A DNA stretch of 64,000 bases, from NCBI RefSeq assembly GCF_007954585.1, contig NZ_CP042382.1:2294001-2358000 (forward strand). Reading direction: 5' to 3'. The first letter of the stretch is position 1. Each line of letters begins with the position of its first letter. The position numbers were made by a program, and so were the translations under genes. The notes under the pieces are model-generated. The model was not told where the DNA came from. It did not search any database and saw nothing but the letters and a program-made list of their open reading frames with translations. Source of the DNA: Pistricoccus aurantiacus. GTDB taxonomy: Bacteria > Pseudomonadota > Gammaproteobacteria > Pseudomonadales > Halomonadaceae. Below are positions 30,328 to 42,779 of this stretch, piece by piece.

Positions 30328-31690
30328 GAGCTCTTCTCCTGCCTTGCTTGCTCCTTGCCCTGCCGACGGGCGATCAGCCCCCGCATGTCGTGCAGCGAGA
30401 TCAAGGGGGTCAGCTTGACGAAGATCAGCAGCAGCAGGCCGAACAGCCCCAGGGAGCCCAGATAGGCCGCCCAGTCCCAGCCGGTAGGCCAGATGGTGCC
30501 CCAGTTCGACGGCATGTAATCCGCGTGAGTGGAGGTGAATACGATCTGGAAGCGCTCCAGCCACATGCCCAGGTTGCTGGTGATGGCCAGGCACAGGATG
30601 GCGACTGGCGAGCGGCGCACCCCCTTGAACCACAGCAGCTGGGTGAGCACCACGTTGCAAGTGATCATGCTCCACCAGATCGGCGCGTAGGGGCCGGTCC
30701 AGCGGTCGAAATACACGGTGCGGTAGTAGTCTTCGCCGGTGTAGAAGGCGGTGAAGATCTCCTGGCTGTAAGCGTAGGCGACAATCAGGGAGAACAGCAG
30801 CATCATGCGCCCCAGGTAATCCAGGTGCACCCGGGTGACCAGATCCTTGAGGTTGAAGAGGCTGCGCAGCACCACCGCCAGCAGCGCTACGGTGGAAAAG
30901 CCGGAAAACAGGGCGCCGGCGACGAAGTAGGGCGGAAAGATGGTGAAGTGGAACCCTGGCACGATGGACACTGCCAGGTCCAGGGAGATGATACCGGTCA
31001 CCGTGACCACGATGGGGGTGGCCAGGGCCGCCATGACCATGTTGGCCTTCTCGTAGCGCTCCCAGTGGGCGGCGCTGCCTCGCCAGCCCACCGCCAGGAC
31101 GCCGTAGGCCTTGGCTTTCCAGCCCCGGGCGCGATCCCGCAGGGTGGCCAGGTCCGGCAACAGGCTCATGTAAAGGAAGCAGGCGGTGAAGACGAGATAG
31201 GTGAAGATGGCGAAGAAATCCCATACCAGGGGGCTGCGCCACTGGGGCCAGAGCCCCATGGTGTCGGGGTAGGGCAGCAGGTAGTAGAAGAACTGCGGGC
31301 GGCCCAGGTGCATGATCGGATAGATGCCGGCGCAGACGATGGCGAACATCGCCATGGCCTCGGCGAAGCGGTTGATGCCGGCGCGCCAGGGCTGGCGGGT
31401 GATCAGCAGCACCGCGGAGATCAGGGTGCCGGCATGGGCGATGCCGATCCACCAGATGGTGTTGAGGATCGGCATGCCCCAGGCCACCGGAATGGTGATG
31501 CCGAAGATGCCCACGCCCACCGTGAACAGCACGGAAAGCGCCACCACGAACATCAGGGACAGCAGCGCGCAGATGATGACGCCTACCCACCAGCCGAAGG
31601 GCGCGCGCTCCCGCAGCACCAGATCGCTGATGCGCTGGGTCATGGAGGCGAAGGTGATATCCGGGGGCAGCAGCCGGTCCTGTTGTGCCT

Positions 31691-31694
<4 letters not shown>
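30324..31694 (-). CDS. actC: Alternative Complex III NrfD-like quinol-binding subunit (ActC)
   Basis: A 456-residue polytopic membrane protein with about ten helices of the NrfD/PsrC family; it binds quinol and sits next to the Fe-S subunit ActB. Seen: an early WWVGVIICALLSLMFVVALS helix, IWWIGIAHAGTLISA, the FHFTIFPPYFVAGALFSGFSTV segment, and NLGMWLERFQIVFTSTHADYMPS near the C-terminus, which are ActC hallmarks. The start at 31694 overlaps the actB stop (ATGA). Confidence 0.92.
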
Positions 31695-34806
<3,112 letters not shown>

Positions 34807-34819
<13 letters not shown>

Positions 34820-35460
34820 GTGGTGCACTCCGTCAAGCGGTCCAGCGGAATTCCGTAATGTTCGATCAATTCCTCGCCGGCAACCCCATCGTTGCCAGGC
34901 GAGTAACCCATGGCGGTAATACGGTTTTCCGGGCGTAGATTGGGCGCCGGATTGCGGTGGCATTCCAAACACCACTGCATGGAGAGCGGTTTTTTCTGCA
35001 CCATCAGCGGCATCTTGTCGACCCGCCCATGACAGGATTCGCAGCCCACGCCGTTGTTGACGTGGGCGCGATGGCTGAAATAGACGTAGTCCGCCAGGTT
35101 GTGCACTCGCACCCAGCGAAGCGGCTCGTCTTGCGCCAGGCTCTGACGCACCGGAGCGAGCATTTCGGCATTGGTCCATTCCTGGGAATGGCAGGTCATG
35201 CAGGTATAGGTCGGGGGGATCCCGGCAAAATCCGAGGTCTTGACGCTGGTATGGCAGTATTGGCAATCGATGCCCAGGCCGCCGACATGGTGCTGGTGAC
35301 TGAAGGGTACCGGCTGCTCCGGCGCATAGCCGGTGCCCGTATGGTAGGGGGATTGATAATACAGATAACCGGCTATGCAGAACGCTACCACCAGCACCAG
35401 GATGCCGATCAGAATAATGGCGGACAACGCATTGGCACGTGGACGAAACAGAGATGCCAT
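34807..35460 (-). CDS. actA: Alternative Complex III pentaheme cytochrome c (ActA)
   Basis: A 217-residue membrane-anchored multiheme cytochrome, first gene of the ACIII-caa3 operon. Seen: one N-terminal helix (about residues 14-34), then five CXXCH heme motifs (CQYCH, CMTCH, CESCH, CLECH, CTTCH) and additional histidines (SHQHHVGG, SHRAHVNN) as sixth ligands. Five hemes matches ActA of Rhodothermus and Flavobacterium. It is the electron entry/relay of the complex on the periplasmic side. Confidence 0.94.
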
Positions 35461-35626
35461 GAACTTTCCCTTGAGTCTTTATTGAATCCTTTCAATGACA
35501 CTCAAACGCTAGTCTCGGTGGCTGCCGAGCTTGCTCAACATCGCTTGGATGGCTAGCAAGTCTTTTTTACTATAGAAAGTCTTCCGCTAGAGTTTCCAGT
35601 TTTTTCCCAGTTTTTGTTCGTAGCAT
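35461..35626. promoter_or_regulatory. Upstream region of the ACIII-caa3 operon
   Basis: A 166-base gap with AT-rich blocks reading into actA on the minus strand. A possible minus-strand promoter is TTGAGT (35511-35506) and ATAAAG 17 bases on, but its distance to the ATG is very short, so it is uncertain. No gene seen. Confidence 0.3.
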
Positions 35627-35655
35627 ACAAAAAAAGGCCTTGTTGCAAGACCTTG
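35627..35655 (-). terminator. Intrinsic terminator of the minus-strand sugar operon
   Basis: Read on the minus strand: AAGGTCTTG, 3-base loop, CAAGGCCTT, then a run of seven T. It is 78 bases downstream of the glycosyltransferase stop and separates the surface sugar operon from the respiratory operon on the same strand. Confidence 0.85.
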
Positions 35656-35719
35656 CAGGTGAAATAGGAGAATTCCAGAGTCGCGCCCGAGCAAGGGCTC
35701 GTCGGGGAGATGGCAGCGG

Positions 35720-35749
35720 TCAGAATGACGTTTCAGGACGTCATTCTGA
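35720..35749. repeat. 11-bp perfect inverted repeat over the glycosyltransferase stop codon
   Basis: TCAGAATGACG and CGTCATTCTGA flank 8 bases that contain the stop codon of the GT2 gene. There is no T-run; it may be an mRNA 3' stabilising hairpin. Confidence 0.5.
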
Positions 35750-36752
35750 CCTGCGGTTTCTTGGTTATCATTTCGTGATTGGCGGCTTGCAGTTCATAGC
35801 GTACCGGCGTGAACGTGCTAAAGGTGGCCTTGGCCTTGTCGAAAGGCGCATCAGCGGCTTCTACCCGGGGAGAAAATCCTATGCTCCCGATGATGCCTTT
35901 CATCACGACCTTGGCTTTTTGAAACTGCCCACGTCGCAACAGTCTGATGAGCCAGTTCAGGTCCTTCAGCATCAGGAAGGCGTATTGGCGAAACAGGCTA
36001 TATTTCTTGGCGACGTAAAGGTTGTTGCGTATGGAATACTTGAAGTATTCGATACGAGCCGGGTTTTCTTCGGAAAGAATGGTAACCGCGCCATTCTTTT
36101 GACGCAGGTGCAGCACTCGACTATTACCCACCAGATAGCCGGGAGTGGTGCGAGTGACTCGTAGCGTGAACTCCGTGTCTTCCCCCCAGATGAACATCGA
36201 CGCGATAGGCAGGCCGAAGGTTGCCAGTGTGGCTCGCGGCACGAGAATCGAGACGAAGGTGCCACGCTGGATCGCGATCAAGCCGTGTTCGATCAGCTGA
36301 GTCCAGTCGGGATAACCGATTGAATTCTTGCTGGTATCCACCACCGGCGTATTGGTGGCCAAGCCATCTTCCGTAAAGGCAGCGGAAAGAAGATAAGAGT
36401 ATTCCGTATTCTGCGCCTTCAATACGCCTTCCGCTTCGCGCAGACGCTGCAGCGCTTCCGGCGTCGGGATGACATCGTCATCCATCATCCAGACAAAATC
36501 CGCGCCTTTTTGATAGGCAAGTCGAAAACCGAGATTGAACCCGCCGGCGGCTCCGAGATTGCGTGATAGTACATGCACTTCGAGATTGGGAAGCTGCAGG
36601 CTGTTCAGCATTTCCTTGGTACCGTCCGTACTGGCATTGTCGATAACCAGTACGCGGCTACATGGCTGAGTCTGGGAATAGACGGCGTCAAGACAGCGCT
36701 GTAACAATTCCTGGCGGTTATAGGTGAGAATGACAGCGATAACGTTTGGCAT
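35733..36752 (-). CDS. Glycosyltransferase family 2
   Basis: A 339-residue GT-A fold sugar transferase, cytoplasmic or membrane associated. Seen: AVILTYNRQELLQRCLDAV at the N-terminus, the VLVIDNASTDGT motif, the NLGAAGGFNLGFR segment and the metal-binding FVWMMDDDVIPT (about residues 83-94), the pattern of the galactofuranosyl/rhamnosyl-type GT2 subgroup. It is last in the surface sugar operon, 16 bases after the RfbC-like epimerase. The ATG at 36752 gives the normal start just before the first beta-strand; an upstream in-frame ATG at 36794 would overlap the previous gene. Donor and acceptor are unknown. Confidence 0.85.
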   Translation of the reverse strand: MPNVIAVILTYNRQELLQRCLDAVYSQTQPCSRVLVIDNASTDGTKEMLNSLQLPNLEVHVLSRNLGAAGGFNLGFRLAYQKGADFVWMMDDDVIPTPEALQRLREAEGVLKAQNTEYSYLLSAAFTEDGLATNTPVVDTSKNSIGYPDWTQLIEHGLIAIQRGTFVSILVPRATLATFGLPIASMFIWGEDTEFTLRVTRTTPGYLVGNSRVLHLRQKNGAVTILSEENPARIEYFKYSIRNNLYVAKKYSLFRQYAFLMLKDLNWLIRLLRRGQFQKAKVVMKGIIGSIGFSPRVEAADAPFDKAKATFSTFTPVRYELQAANHEMITKKPQVRMTS

Positions 36753-36768
36753 AGGAGTCGTCCCGTTG

Positions 36769-37317
36769 TCAGAAAAGAGGTTGGGTGCGTTCATCGATCA
36801 ACGGCCAGTTGGCATCCTTTTCGGATAGCACGGTGATCGGAACGGGCCAGGAGATACCGAGCGCCGTATCGGAATATCGCAAGCCGTCCTCCGCGTCAGG
36901 ACAATAGGACTCGGATACCAGGTAGCTCACTTCGACATCGTCGGTCAGAGTGAGAAACGAATGAGCGAACCCCGGCGGCACGTACAGCTGTTGACGATTG
37001 CTGTCGGTGAGTTCGAACAGCTGGTGCTGGAGATAGGTCGAGGAATCGCGTCGCACATCGACGATGACATCGACAATGGCGCCTCTCAGGCAGCGCACCA
37101 GCTTGGCTTCCGCATGCGGGGGGCGCTGATAGTGCAAGCCTCTCAGGGTGCCACGCTGAGCGGAAAACGACATGTTCTGCTGTTTGAAATCGGCGATCAG
37201 ACCATGTTCGGCAAATTCGTCGCGACACATGGTGCGTGCGAAATGGCCGCGGTCATCGCCGCGCGGCTCGAGCTCGATCAGCCAGGCATCATTCAAGTTG
37301 GTTTCATGAAATTTCAT
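36769..37317 (-). CDS. dTDP-4-dehydrorhamnose 3,5-epimerase family protein
   Basis: A 182-residue cupin-type sugar nucleotide epimerase (RfbC/RmlC family). Seen: RGHFARTMCRDEFAEHG, QQNMSFSAQRGTLRGLHYQ with the catalytic histidine, KLVRCLRGAIVDVIVDVR, and LYVPPGFAHSFLTL. There is no dTDP-rhamnose pathway (RmlA, RmlB, RmlD) nearby; instead the neighbours point to a CDP-activated sugar, so it probably epimerises a CDP-4-keto sugar. It follows the SAF oxidoreductase by 28 bases. Confidence 0.85.
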   Translation of the reverse strand: MKFHETNLNDAWLIELEPRGDDRGHFARTMCRDEFAEHGLIADFKQQNMSFSAQRGTLRGLHYQRPPHAEAKLVRCLRGAIVDVIVDVRRDSSTYLQHQLFELTDSNRQQLYVPPGFAHSFLTLTDDVEVSYLVSESYCPDAEDGLRYSDTALGISWPVPITVLSEKDANWPLIDERTQPLF

Positions 37318-37345
37318 TGCGTTCCCCTGCGATTCAATGAGTCGC

Positions 37346-38659
37346 TTATTGGTATGTAAACTCGCGTTCCTGTTCTGCGTAGAGTCGGTCGATCAGCCGA
37401 TCCGTCGGGATCACCACGTCATCGAAAGTCAGCGGCGCATCCTTTGCGACGGGACGTGCCAGAGTGCAACCCAGCGCCAGGCCGATGGGCAGCAGATTGT
37501 CCCGACGAATCGCGTCGATATTCTCCGCGACCCCGTAGACTTCGAAGCCGCCGAATTCCTGGATCGTCTCGCCCTCGGCAAGTGGTTTCTTGGCAAGTGC
37601 AATCACGCCGACTTTCGGGCCACCTGCCGGCGTGAGAACCGGATCCTGAAAAAGTACTGCCCGAGCGACGGAGGTTGGCACCTCGAAATGACAGAGGTGG
37701 TAGGGGGTATAAAAGCAGTAGTAAGGGCCCTTACCCAGCTTGTAGAGCTCGAGGTAATGACGCTGACGCGGATGCTCCAGGGTTCCCAGCACGAAGACAC
37801 CCGGACCGGGACGCGCGCCCACTACATAATCCACCAACCCCGGGCCGTCAGGATCGAGATGAGGTTCGAAAGCGGAAACGGTCTCTTCGATGGGTACCTG
37901 AGGCGCCCCCGGATCGCCGCCGGAAAAGTCGGGACCTAGCATTCCACGGCGCGCCACCTGCATTCCCGTCCCGTTGGCCACGATAGCCTGTTCGAAGGAA
38001 ATCTTGGTGCCGTCCGCAAAGGAGGCCACCATGGCGGGTTTCTGTCCCCAGCGCTTGGCAAAGCTTTCTTGAGTCGTCGGGTTGCGATAGGGGTCATGCA
38101 GTCCTTTTATGTTGCCGCAAAGCACCGGCTTGACGCCCAGGCCCTTGACGAATCGATAGAGATTCATCTGCACGCCGGGCTGATCGCCATCCGAAAAGCT
38201 GTAAATCACCCCGGCTTGATCGGCTTTGACCTTCAATATCGGTCCGACGGTGCCGTCCAGTTCGGCATTCATCTGAATGACGTGTTTGCCATTTTCGATC
38301 GCTTCCAGCACGACACGAGCGGCAAACTCGACGGAACCGGTTACCTCGATGATGGCATCCAGGCCATCGGCGCCGGCCAGGGCCACGGCATCTTCGGTAA
38401 CAACGGGTTTCCCGTCGGCGATAGCTTTTTCCATTTCCTCGCGGGTTTCGCAGCGCCCAGGCTGAATACCCGCTTGATCGAAGACGCCGATGGCGGCATC
38501 GAGATTTCGATTAGCGACGGCGCATAGACGCATGCCCGGCGTTGCGGTCATGATCTGTAGCCCGATGCCGCTGCCCTGAAACCCTGCCCCTATCAGTCCC
38601 ACGCGAATGGGGTCGGCCGAAGCCTCGCGCCGGGCAAGCGCTGTATCCACGATAATCAT
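37346..38659 (-). CDS. NAD(P)-binding oxidoreductase with SAF domain
   Basis: A 437-residue protein: an N-terminal Rossmann domain (RVGLIGAGFQGSGIGLQIM, GxGxxG type, residues about 19-37), a homoserine dehydrogenase-like middle (ADGLDAIIEVTGSVEFAARV, then HVIQMNAELDG), and a C-terminal SAF domain (about 340-437, LAKKPLAEGETIQEFGGFE and DNLLPIGLALGCTLARP). Proteins of this architecture recur next to glucose-1-phosphate cytidylyltransferase in sugar clusters, where they are thought to act in branched or deoxy sugar synthesis. The precise reaction is not known. Confidence 0.75.
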   Translation of the reverse strand: MIIVDTALARREASADPIRVGLIGAGFQGSGIGLQIMTATPGMRLCAVANRNLDAAIGVFDQAGIQPGRCETREEMEKAIADGKPVVTEDAVALAGADGLDAIIEVTGSVEFAARVVLEAIENGKHVIQMNAELDGTVGPILKVKADQAGVIYSFSDGDQPGVQMNLYRFVKGLGVKPVLCGNIKGLHDPYRNPTTQESFAKRWGQKPAMVASFADGTKISFEQAIVANGTGMQVARRGMLGPDFSGGDPGAPQVPIEETVSAFEPHLDPDGPGLVDYVVGARPGPGVFVLGTLEHPRQRHYLELYKLGKGPYYCFYTPYHLCHFEVPTSVARAVLFQDPVLTPAGGPKVGVIALAKKPLAEGETIQEFGGFEVYGVAENIDAIRRDNLLPIGLALGCTLARPVAKDAPLTFDDVVIPTDRLIDRLYAEQEREFTYQ

Positions 38660-38747
38660 CGATATTCCGCCATTTTTCCGTCAAATATACTTCTTGGCCT
38701 GTCGAATGAACTGCCTGGAAAATGTCGCTTGTTATTGAACGGCACTT

Positions 38748-39524
38748 TCAATAATCCCAGACTTTCCAGGGCGGATTCTTTGTCCAGATATCCTCGAGCA
38801 CCATCTTGTCTCTCAAGGAATCCATGCTTTGCCAATAGCCTTGATGATGGTAATAACCGAGTTTTCCGCGCTCCACCATCCGGTCCATGGGCTCGTTTTC
38901 CCAGACGCTTTGATCGTTATCGATCAAATCAAAGACCTCCGGCTCGCAGACGAAGAAGCCGCCATTGATCAGGCCACCGTCTCCGGCGCCTTTCTCGCGA
39001 AAGGTTCCAACCTTGTGGGTTTCTTCGTTCAGGCGCAGGGCACCATATCGGCCGGGCTGAGTCACCGCCGTCAGCGTGCACCAGTTGTCCGAAGCTTTAT
39101 GGGCTTTGACCAGCGCATTGATATCGACGTTGCTGACCCCGTCGCCGTAGGTCAGACAGAAAGGGCCATCGGATAATAATTCGCGGGCATATTTGATACG
39201 TCCACCGGTCATGGCATCGGTGCCGGTGTTGAGAACCGTGACTTTCCAGTCTTCGTTCTTGCCCTGCAGCCATTCGATCTTGTTGTTCTTTAGATCGATA
39301 GTGAAATCCGTATTTTTTCCACGGTAATTAAGGAAATAATCGCGGATGTAGTCGACCTTGTATCCGCCAAGAATGACAAAGTCATTAAAGCCATGGTGGG
39401 AATATAGCTTCATGATGTGCCATAGAATCGGACGACCTCCTATTTCCACCATGGGTTTTGGACGAACCGATGTCTCTTCGCTTAGCCTAGTGCCATAACC
39501 GCCGGCCAAAATAGCTACTTTCAT
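38748..39524 (-). CDS. rfbF: Glucose-1-phosphate cytidylyltransferase
   Basis: A 258-residue nucleotidyltransferase making CDP-glucose from glucose-1-phosphate and CTP. Seen: the pyrophosphorylase loop AILAGGYGTRLSEETSVRPKP (its central GGYGTRLSEE is diagnostic of RfbF), the EIGGRPILWHIMKLYSHHG segment, FCLTYGDGVSNVD with the metal-binding aspartate, and the C-terminal GYWQSMDSLRDK. It is the first committed step for CDP-linked dideoxy or branched sugars. It sits between the SAF oxidoreductase and the SDR epimerase genes. Confidence 0.95.
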   Translation of the reverse strand: MKVAILAGGYGTRLSEETSVRPKPMVEIGGRPILWHIMKLYSHHGFNDFVILGGYKVDYIRDYFLNYRGKNTDFTIDLKNNKIEWLQGKNEDWKVTVLNTGTDAMTGGRIKYARELLSDGPFCLTYGDGVSNVDINALVKAHKASDNWCTLTAVTQPGRYGALRLNEETHKVGTFREKGAGDGGLINGGFFVCEPEVFDLIDNDQSVWENEPMDRMVERGKLGYYHHQGYWQSMDSLRDKMVLEDIWTKNPPWKVWDY

Positions 39525-39563
39525 GTCTCACCTCTTTCTGCTTTTACTGTAATGGATACTTTA

Positions 39564-40640
39564 TTAAGCAATCTGTCTTTCTGGCGTCTTGACTGACTGG
39601 TCTATCCATTTCAGCGATTCTGAAAGACGGCCTGAATCGATATGCGACTGAAGCACCTGGAGACGCATGTACGAAGAAGTGCGAAAATCCGTATCGGAAA
39701 ACTTCATCCGCTGCAAGCCCTCGACTAACCCTTGAATGGAGTCGGATAGGGTCTTAATCGGCTGGTAGTCGGGCGCGAGGCTGGCGAAAAGATCGAAGTC
39801 AACTTGATAGGAGCGGCTATCGACCGGGGCATCGGTGTTGATGCTGACGGTTGTACCGGGAATCGCCTCTGCCACGGCGGTTGCCAGATCGCGCACCTGA
39901 TGATTGCGGGTATTCGAGCCTGTATTGACGCTGAGCACTCTTCCGCCGTTATCGGCGTTGCGCTGTATCGCCCAGTCGATAGCGCGCGCCATGTCGGAGA
40001 CGTCGATCAAGGGGCGCCAGGGCGAGCCGTCGCTCAGGACGGTTATCTTTCCTTCGCTCAATGCGCCGGCGACGAAATCGTTGAGCACCAGGTCCAGACG
40101 CAGACGAGGAGACATGCCGCAAGCGGTTGCGAATCGCAGGCTGGTGATGACCATGTCACCAGAAATATTCTCGAGTTCGGCTTCGGCACCAAACTTGGAT
40201 TTTGCATAATCCGTCATCGGCGCAATCTGGTCACCTTCCTTGCGAGGCGCCCCGCTGGCAATGCCGTAAATACTGCAGCTGGAAGCGAATACGAAATTCC
40301 TGACGCCGGCTTCAGCGGCTTTTCTTGCCATTGAGACCGTTGCATCCTGGTTGATTTCTTTCGTGACAGTCGCGAAACGGCTTCCCATGGGATCGTTGGA
40401 AACCGCAGCGAGCTGTATGACGGCGGTATACTGTTTGAGCATGCTTACCGTGATATCGCGACTGTCACCAAAGAACTGCTGTTCCAGATAACGCTCCGGC
40501 AAATCATTTACACCGGTCAGGCAGTGCGAGAAATAGGCGTTATCGTATCCATGAATAACCGCTTCCGGATGCTTGCGCGCGAGTTCCTCGACCAGAACCG
40601 GCCCGACATAACCTAGATTGCCAACAACAAGGATTTTCAT
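39564..40640 (-). CDS. NAD-dependent epimerase/dehydratase (extended SDR)
   Basis: A 358-residue extended short-chain dehydrogenase acting on nucleotide sugars. Seen: the dinucleotide-binding ILVVGNLGYVGPVLVEEL (residues 3-20), VIQLAAVSNDPMG, the catalytic serine in FASSCSIYG and the YAKSK catalytic tyrosine/lysine (about residue 150), and the substrate-binding DVSDMARAIDWA. It could be the CDP-sugar 4,6-dehydratase, an epimerase or a reductase; it is not a canonical RfbG by its motifs. The start at 40640 (ATG) is preferred to an upstream TTG. Confidence 0.8.
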   Translation of the reverse strand: MKILVVGNLGYVGPVLVEELARKHPEAVIHGYDNAYFSHCLTGVNDLPERYLEQQFFGDSRDITVSMLKQYTAVIQLAAVSNDPMGSRFATVTKEINQDATVSMARKAAEAGVRNFVFASSCSIYGIASGAPRKEGDQIAPMTDYAKSKFGAEAELENISGDMVITSLRFATACGMSPRLRLDLVLNDFVAGALSEGKITVLSDGSPWRPLIDVSDMARAIDWAIQRNADNGGRVLSVNTGSNTRNHQVRDLATAVAEAIPGTTVSINTDAPVDSRSYQVDFDLFASLAPDYQPIKTLSDSIQGLVEGLQRMKFSDTDFRTSSYMRLQVLQSHIDSGRLSESLKWIDQSVKTPERQIA

Positions 40641-40739
40641 AGTCAACTTACCTTACTCAAGACAGATCGATAGTTTTCAATAAAATTTCAAAATGAATGA
40701 TTCGAAAAACAATTACTGCTACAGATTCCTGCTGGTGCT

Positions 40740-42779
40740 TCACTTCGAGGCAATGATGGTGTTGTCCCGTATCCATCCGGCCTCCCTTATTTTGTGGAAA
40801 ATATGCTCGATCAATAAGGTGGCACCAAAGCGACTCAAATGATTATTGTCGTAATAAAGCGGCTTTCCATCGATTTGCGCAACGCATCGGCCAGGCAGTC
40901 GTGTGTTACAAAAAAGCGACTCAGGCTTTATTTTCAATAGATTTTCATGATCTTCGATTTGATCGAGTTGCTGGTAAGTTGAACGTGCACGCTCCCTGAA
41001 AACCTGATAGCTGGTGGAAAGCGGCGTGTCTCTCTTTTTGCCATAAAGTGCTTCCTTGGCTAAAAACTCGGGAACATCCCAGCCAGTCTCGGGAACCGGA
41101 TAGATCAAAACGACTTTTACACCGCTATTGACCAGGGTCGTGACGGTCTTCTTGATCAGCCCACCTACTGTTGTCACTCGATGCGGCGATGTCTCGTCGA
41201 TCTCATTGCCTAGCTTGCCGGACGGAACCGCATAAACTGCATCTTTCATCTCGACTCCGCCTTCCTGGTTATCAAAGGGTACAGCTTCGAATTGTAAAGG
41301 ATAACGGCCTAGCATAAAGACGATTTCTATATCGTTATTTTTTGTAATGAAACTCAGGGCCTCATTGTTAAATTTACCGCACTCTTTGTTATCACTTCGT
41401 GTATAGCCTGCCACAGGCAGGCAATTGGTAAAGACTAATTGTTTAACACTCATCGCCAGGGTTTCTGCTTCTTTTGCGGTCGGCAAGACAAGCGGGGTAG
41501 CTTGACTATCGCCCCAAACGACTATTTTCTTTAAATATTCCTCGTTGAATTCGCAGGCGTCTTCTATGGCGATCGGATGGCCGGGCATCGCCTGGCAGCC
41601 CCTTCTACCCAGATCACGATCGTTACGTACTGCGACGATCTCGAGAGCCTCCTCGCCAAGACGTGTGGGAACACCCTCGGTATGCACGCCGTAGGCACTG
41701 AATCCGAGCATCAGGACCGTAGCCGCCAGCGCGCCGGAAAAAATATGCTTTCGGGTGAAGCGTTGTTTTTGCCGAAACGGTTGCTCCACGAACCGCCAGG
41801 TGAGATAGGCAAGCAGAAGCGAGAGCAGGCTGAGAAAGAGAAAATCGAGATGCGATGGCATGTCGAAGCTCCTTTCCCGAGCAAAGACAAAGATCGGCTG
41901 GTGCCATAGATAGGCGCTGTAACTGATAAGCCCTATGCCGACCATCGGTTTCAGGCCGAGAAGCTTGCCTGCAATGTTGTCCGTTCTCGCGAACAGGATT
42001 ATCAATGAGGCGCCCAGGACCGGCAGCACGGCCCACAGGCTGGGAAAAGGGGTGGTTTCGTCGAAGACGAGAATCGAATAGACGATAAGTGCAAGGCCAG
42101 CAAGGCTTCCCAGATTATGAAGGCCTTTCGAGACATTCAGTCTGCGGTCGTACATGGCGATAGCGACGACAGAGCCTGCCAGCAGTTCCCACGCCCGGGT
42201 CGGTAGTAGATAGAAGTTGGTGGAGGGATGGATTTCAGAAGCCCACTGAGCCAAGCCAAGACTGGCCAATAGCGCCAGACAGATCGTGGCCAAAAGATAA
42301 GGTCGCTTGAGAAATCCCAGCAGCAGCATCACCAGCGGAAAAATGAAATAGAACTGCTCCTCGATGGCTAGACTCCAGGTATGCAGGAAGGGCTTCATTT
42401 CCGCCGCTCCCGCGAAGTAGTCTGTATCAAGCCAGTAGTAGAAATTTGATACGAACAAGTTTACAGCAATCAGGCTTTCGCTGAGGCTTTCGAACTCTTC
42501 CGGCAGCATCCAATTCCATGCCAGAACGAGGGAAACCAGGCTCACGAAGAAGAGCGCGGGTAATATCCTGCGAGCTCGTCTTTCATAGAAGTTGATGATT
42601 GAAAAGCTCTTTTTCCGAATCTCAGCGTAAATGATACCGGTTATGAGGTAGCCGCTGATCACGAAAAAGATATCAACTCCGACAAAGCCACCGCTGACAA
42701 CGCCGAAGCCCGCATGAAACAGGATGACGGGAATGACCGCAACGGCTCTTAATCCATCGACTTCTGGACGATAATTCAT
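40740..42779 (-). CDS. Acyltransferase 3 / SGNH fusion (O-acetyltransferase, OafA-like)
   Basis: A 679-residue protein: an N-terminal acyltransferase 3 domain with about ten membrane helices (residues about 1-350; YRPEVDGLRAVAVIPVILFHAG start, catalytic histidine in that motif, FFVISGYLITG, SLAIEEQFYFIFPL) joined to a C-terminal periplasmic SGNH hydrolase-like domain. The SGNH part shows VVWGDSQATPL (block I) and the final YYDNNHLSRFGA (catalytic Asp/His). This architecture O-acetylates O-antigen or capsule sugars across the inner membrane. It is first in the minus-strand sugar operon. Confidence 0.92.
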   Translation of the reverse strand: MNYRPEVDGLRAVAVIPVILFHAGFGVVSGGFVGVDIFFVISGYLITGIIYAEIRKKSFSIINFYERRARRILPALFFVSLVSLVLAWNWMLPEEFESLSESLIAVNLFVSNFYYWLDTDYFAGAAEMKPFLHTWSLAIEEQFYFIFPLVMLLLGFLKRPYLLATICLALLASLGLAQWASEIHPSTNFYLLPTRAWELLAGSVVAIAMYDRRLNVSKGLHNLGSLAGLALIVYSILVFDETTPFPSLWAVLPVLGASLIILFARTDNIAGKLLGLKPMVGIGLISYSAYLWHQPIFVFARERSFDMPSHLDFLFLSLLSLLLAYLTWRFVEQPFRQKQRFTRKHIFSGALAATVLMLGFSAYGVHTEGVPTRLGEEALEIVAVRNDRDLGRRGCQAMPGHPIAIEDACEFNEEYLKKIVVWGDSQATPLVLPTAKEAETLAMSVKQLVFTNCLPVAGYTRSDNKECGKFNNEALSFITKNNDIEIVFMLGRYPLQFEAVPFDNQEGGVEMKDAVYAVPSGKLGNEIDETSPHRVTTVGGLIKKTVTTLVNSGVKVVLIYPVPETGWDVPEFLAKEALYGKKRDTPLSTSYQVFRERARSTYQQLDQIEDHENLLKIKPESLFCNTRLPGRCVAQIDGKPLYYDNNHLSRFGATLLIEHIFHKIREAGWIRDNTIIASK

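Noticed and set aside
35461-35520. TTGAGT/ATAAAG as the actA promoter
   Set aside because: Listed only as a weak possibility because it would leave almost no leader before the ATG; an upstream promoter is more likely.
36769-37317. Calling the epimerase rmlC of a dTDP-rhamnose pathway
   Set aside because: RmlA, RmlB and RmlD are absent and the neighbours make a CDP-sugar, so the family name is used without the symbol.
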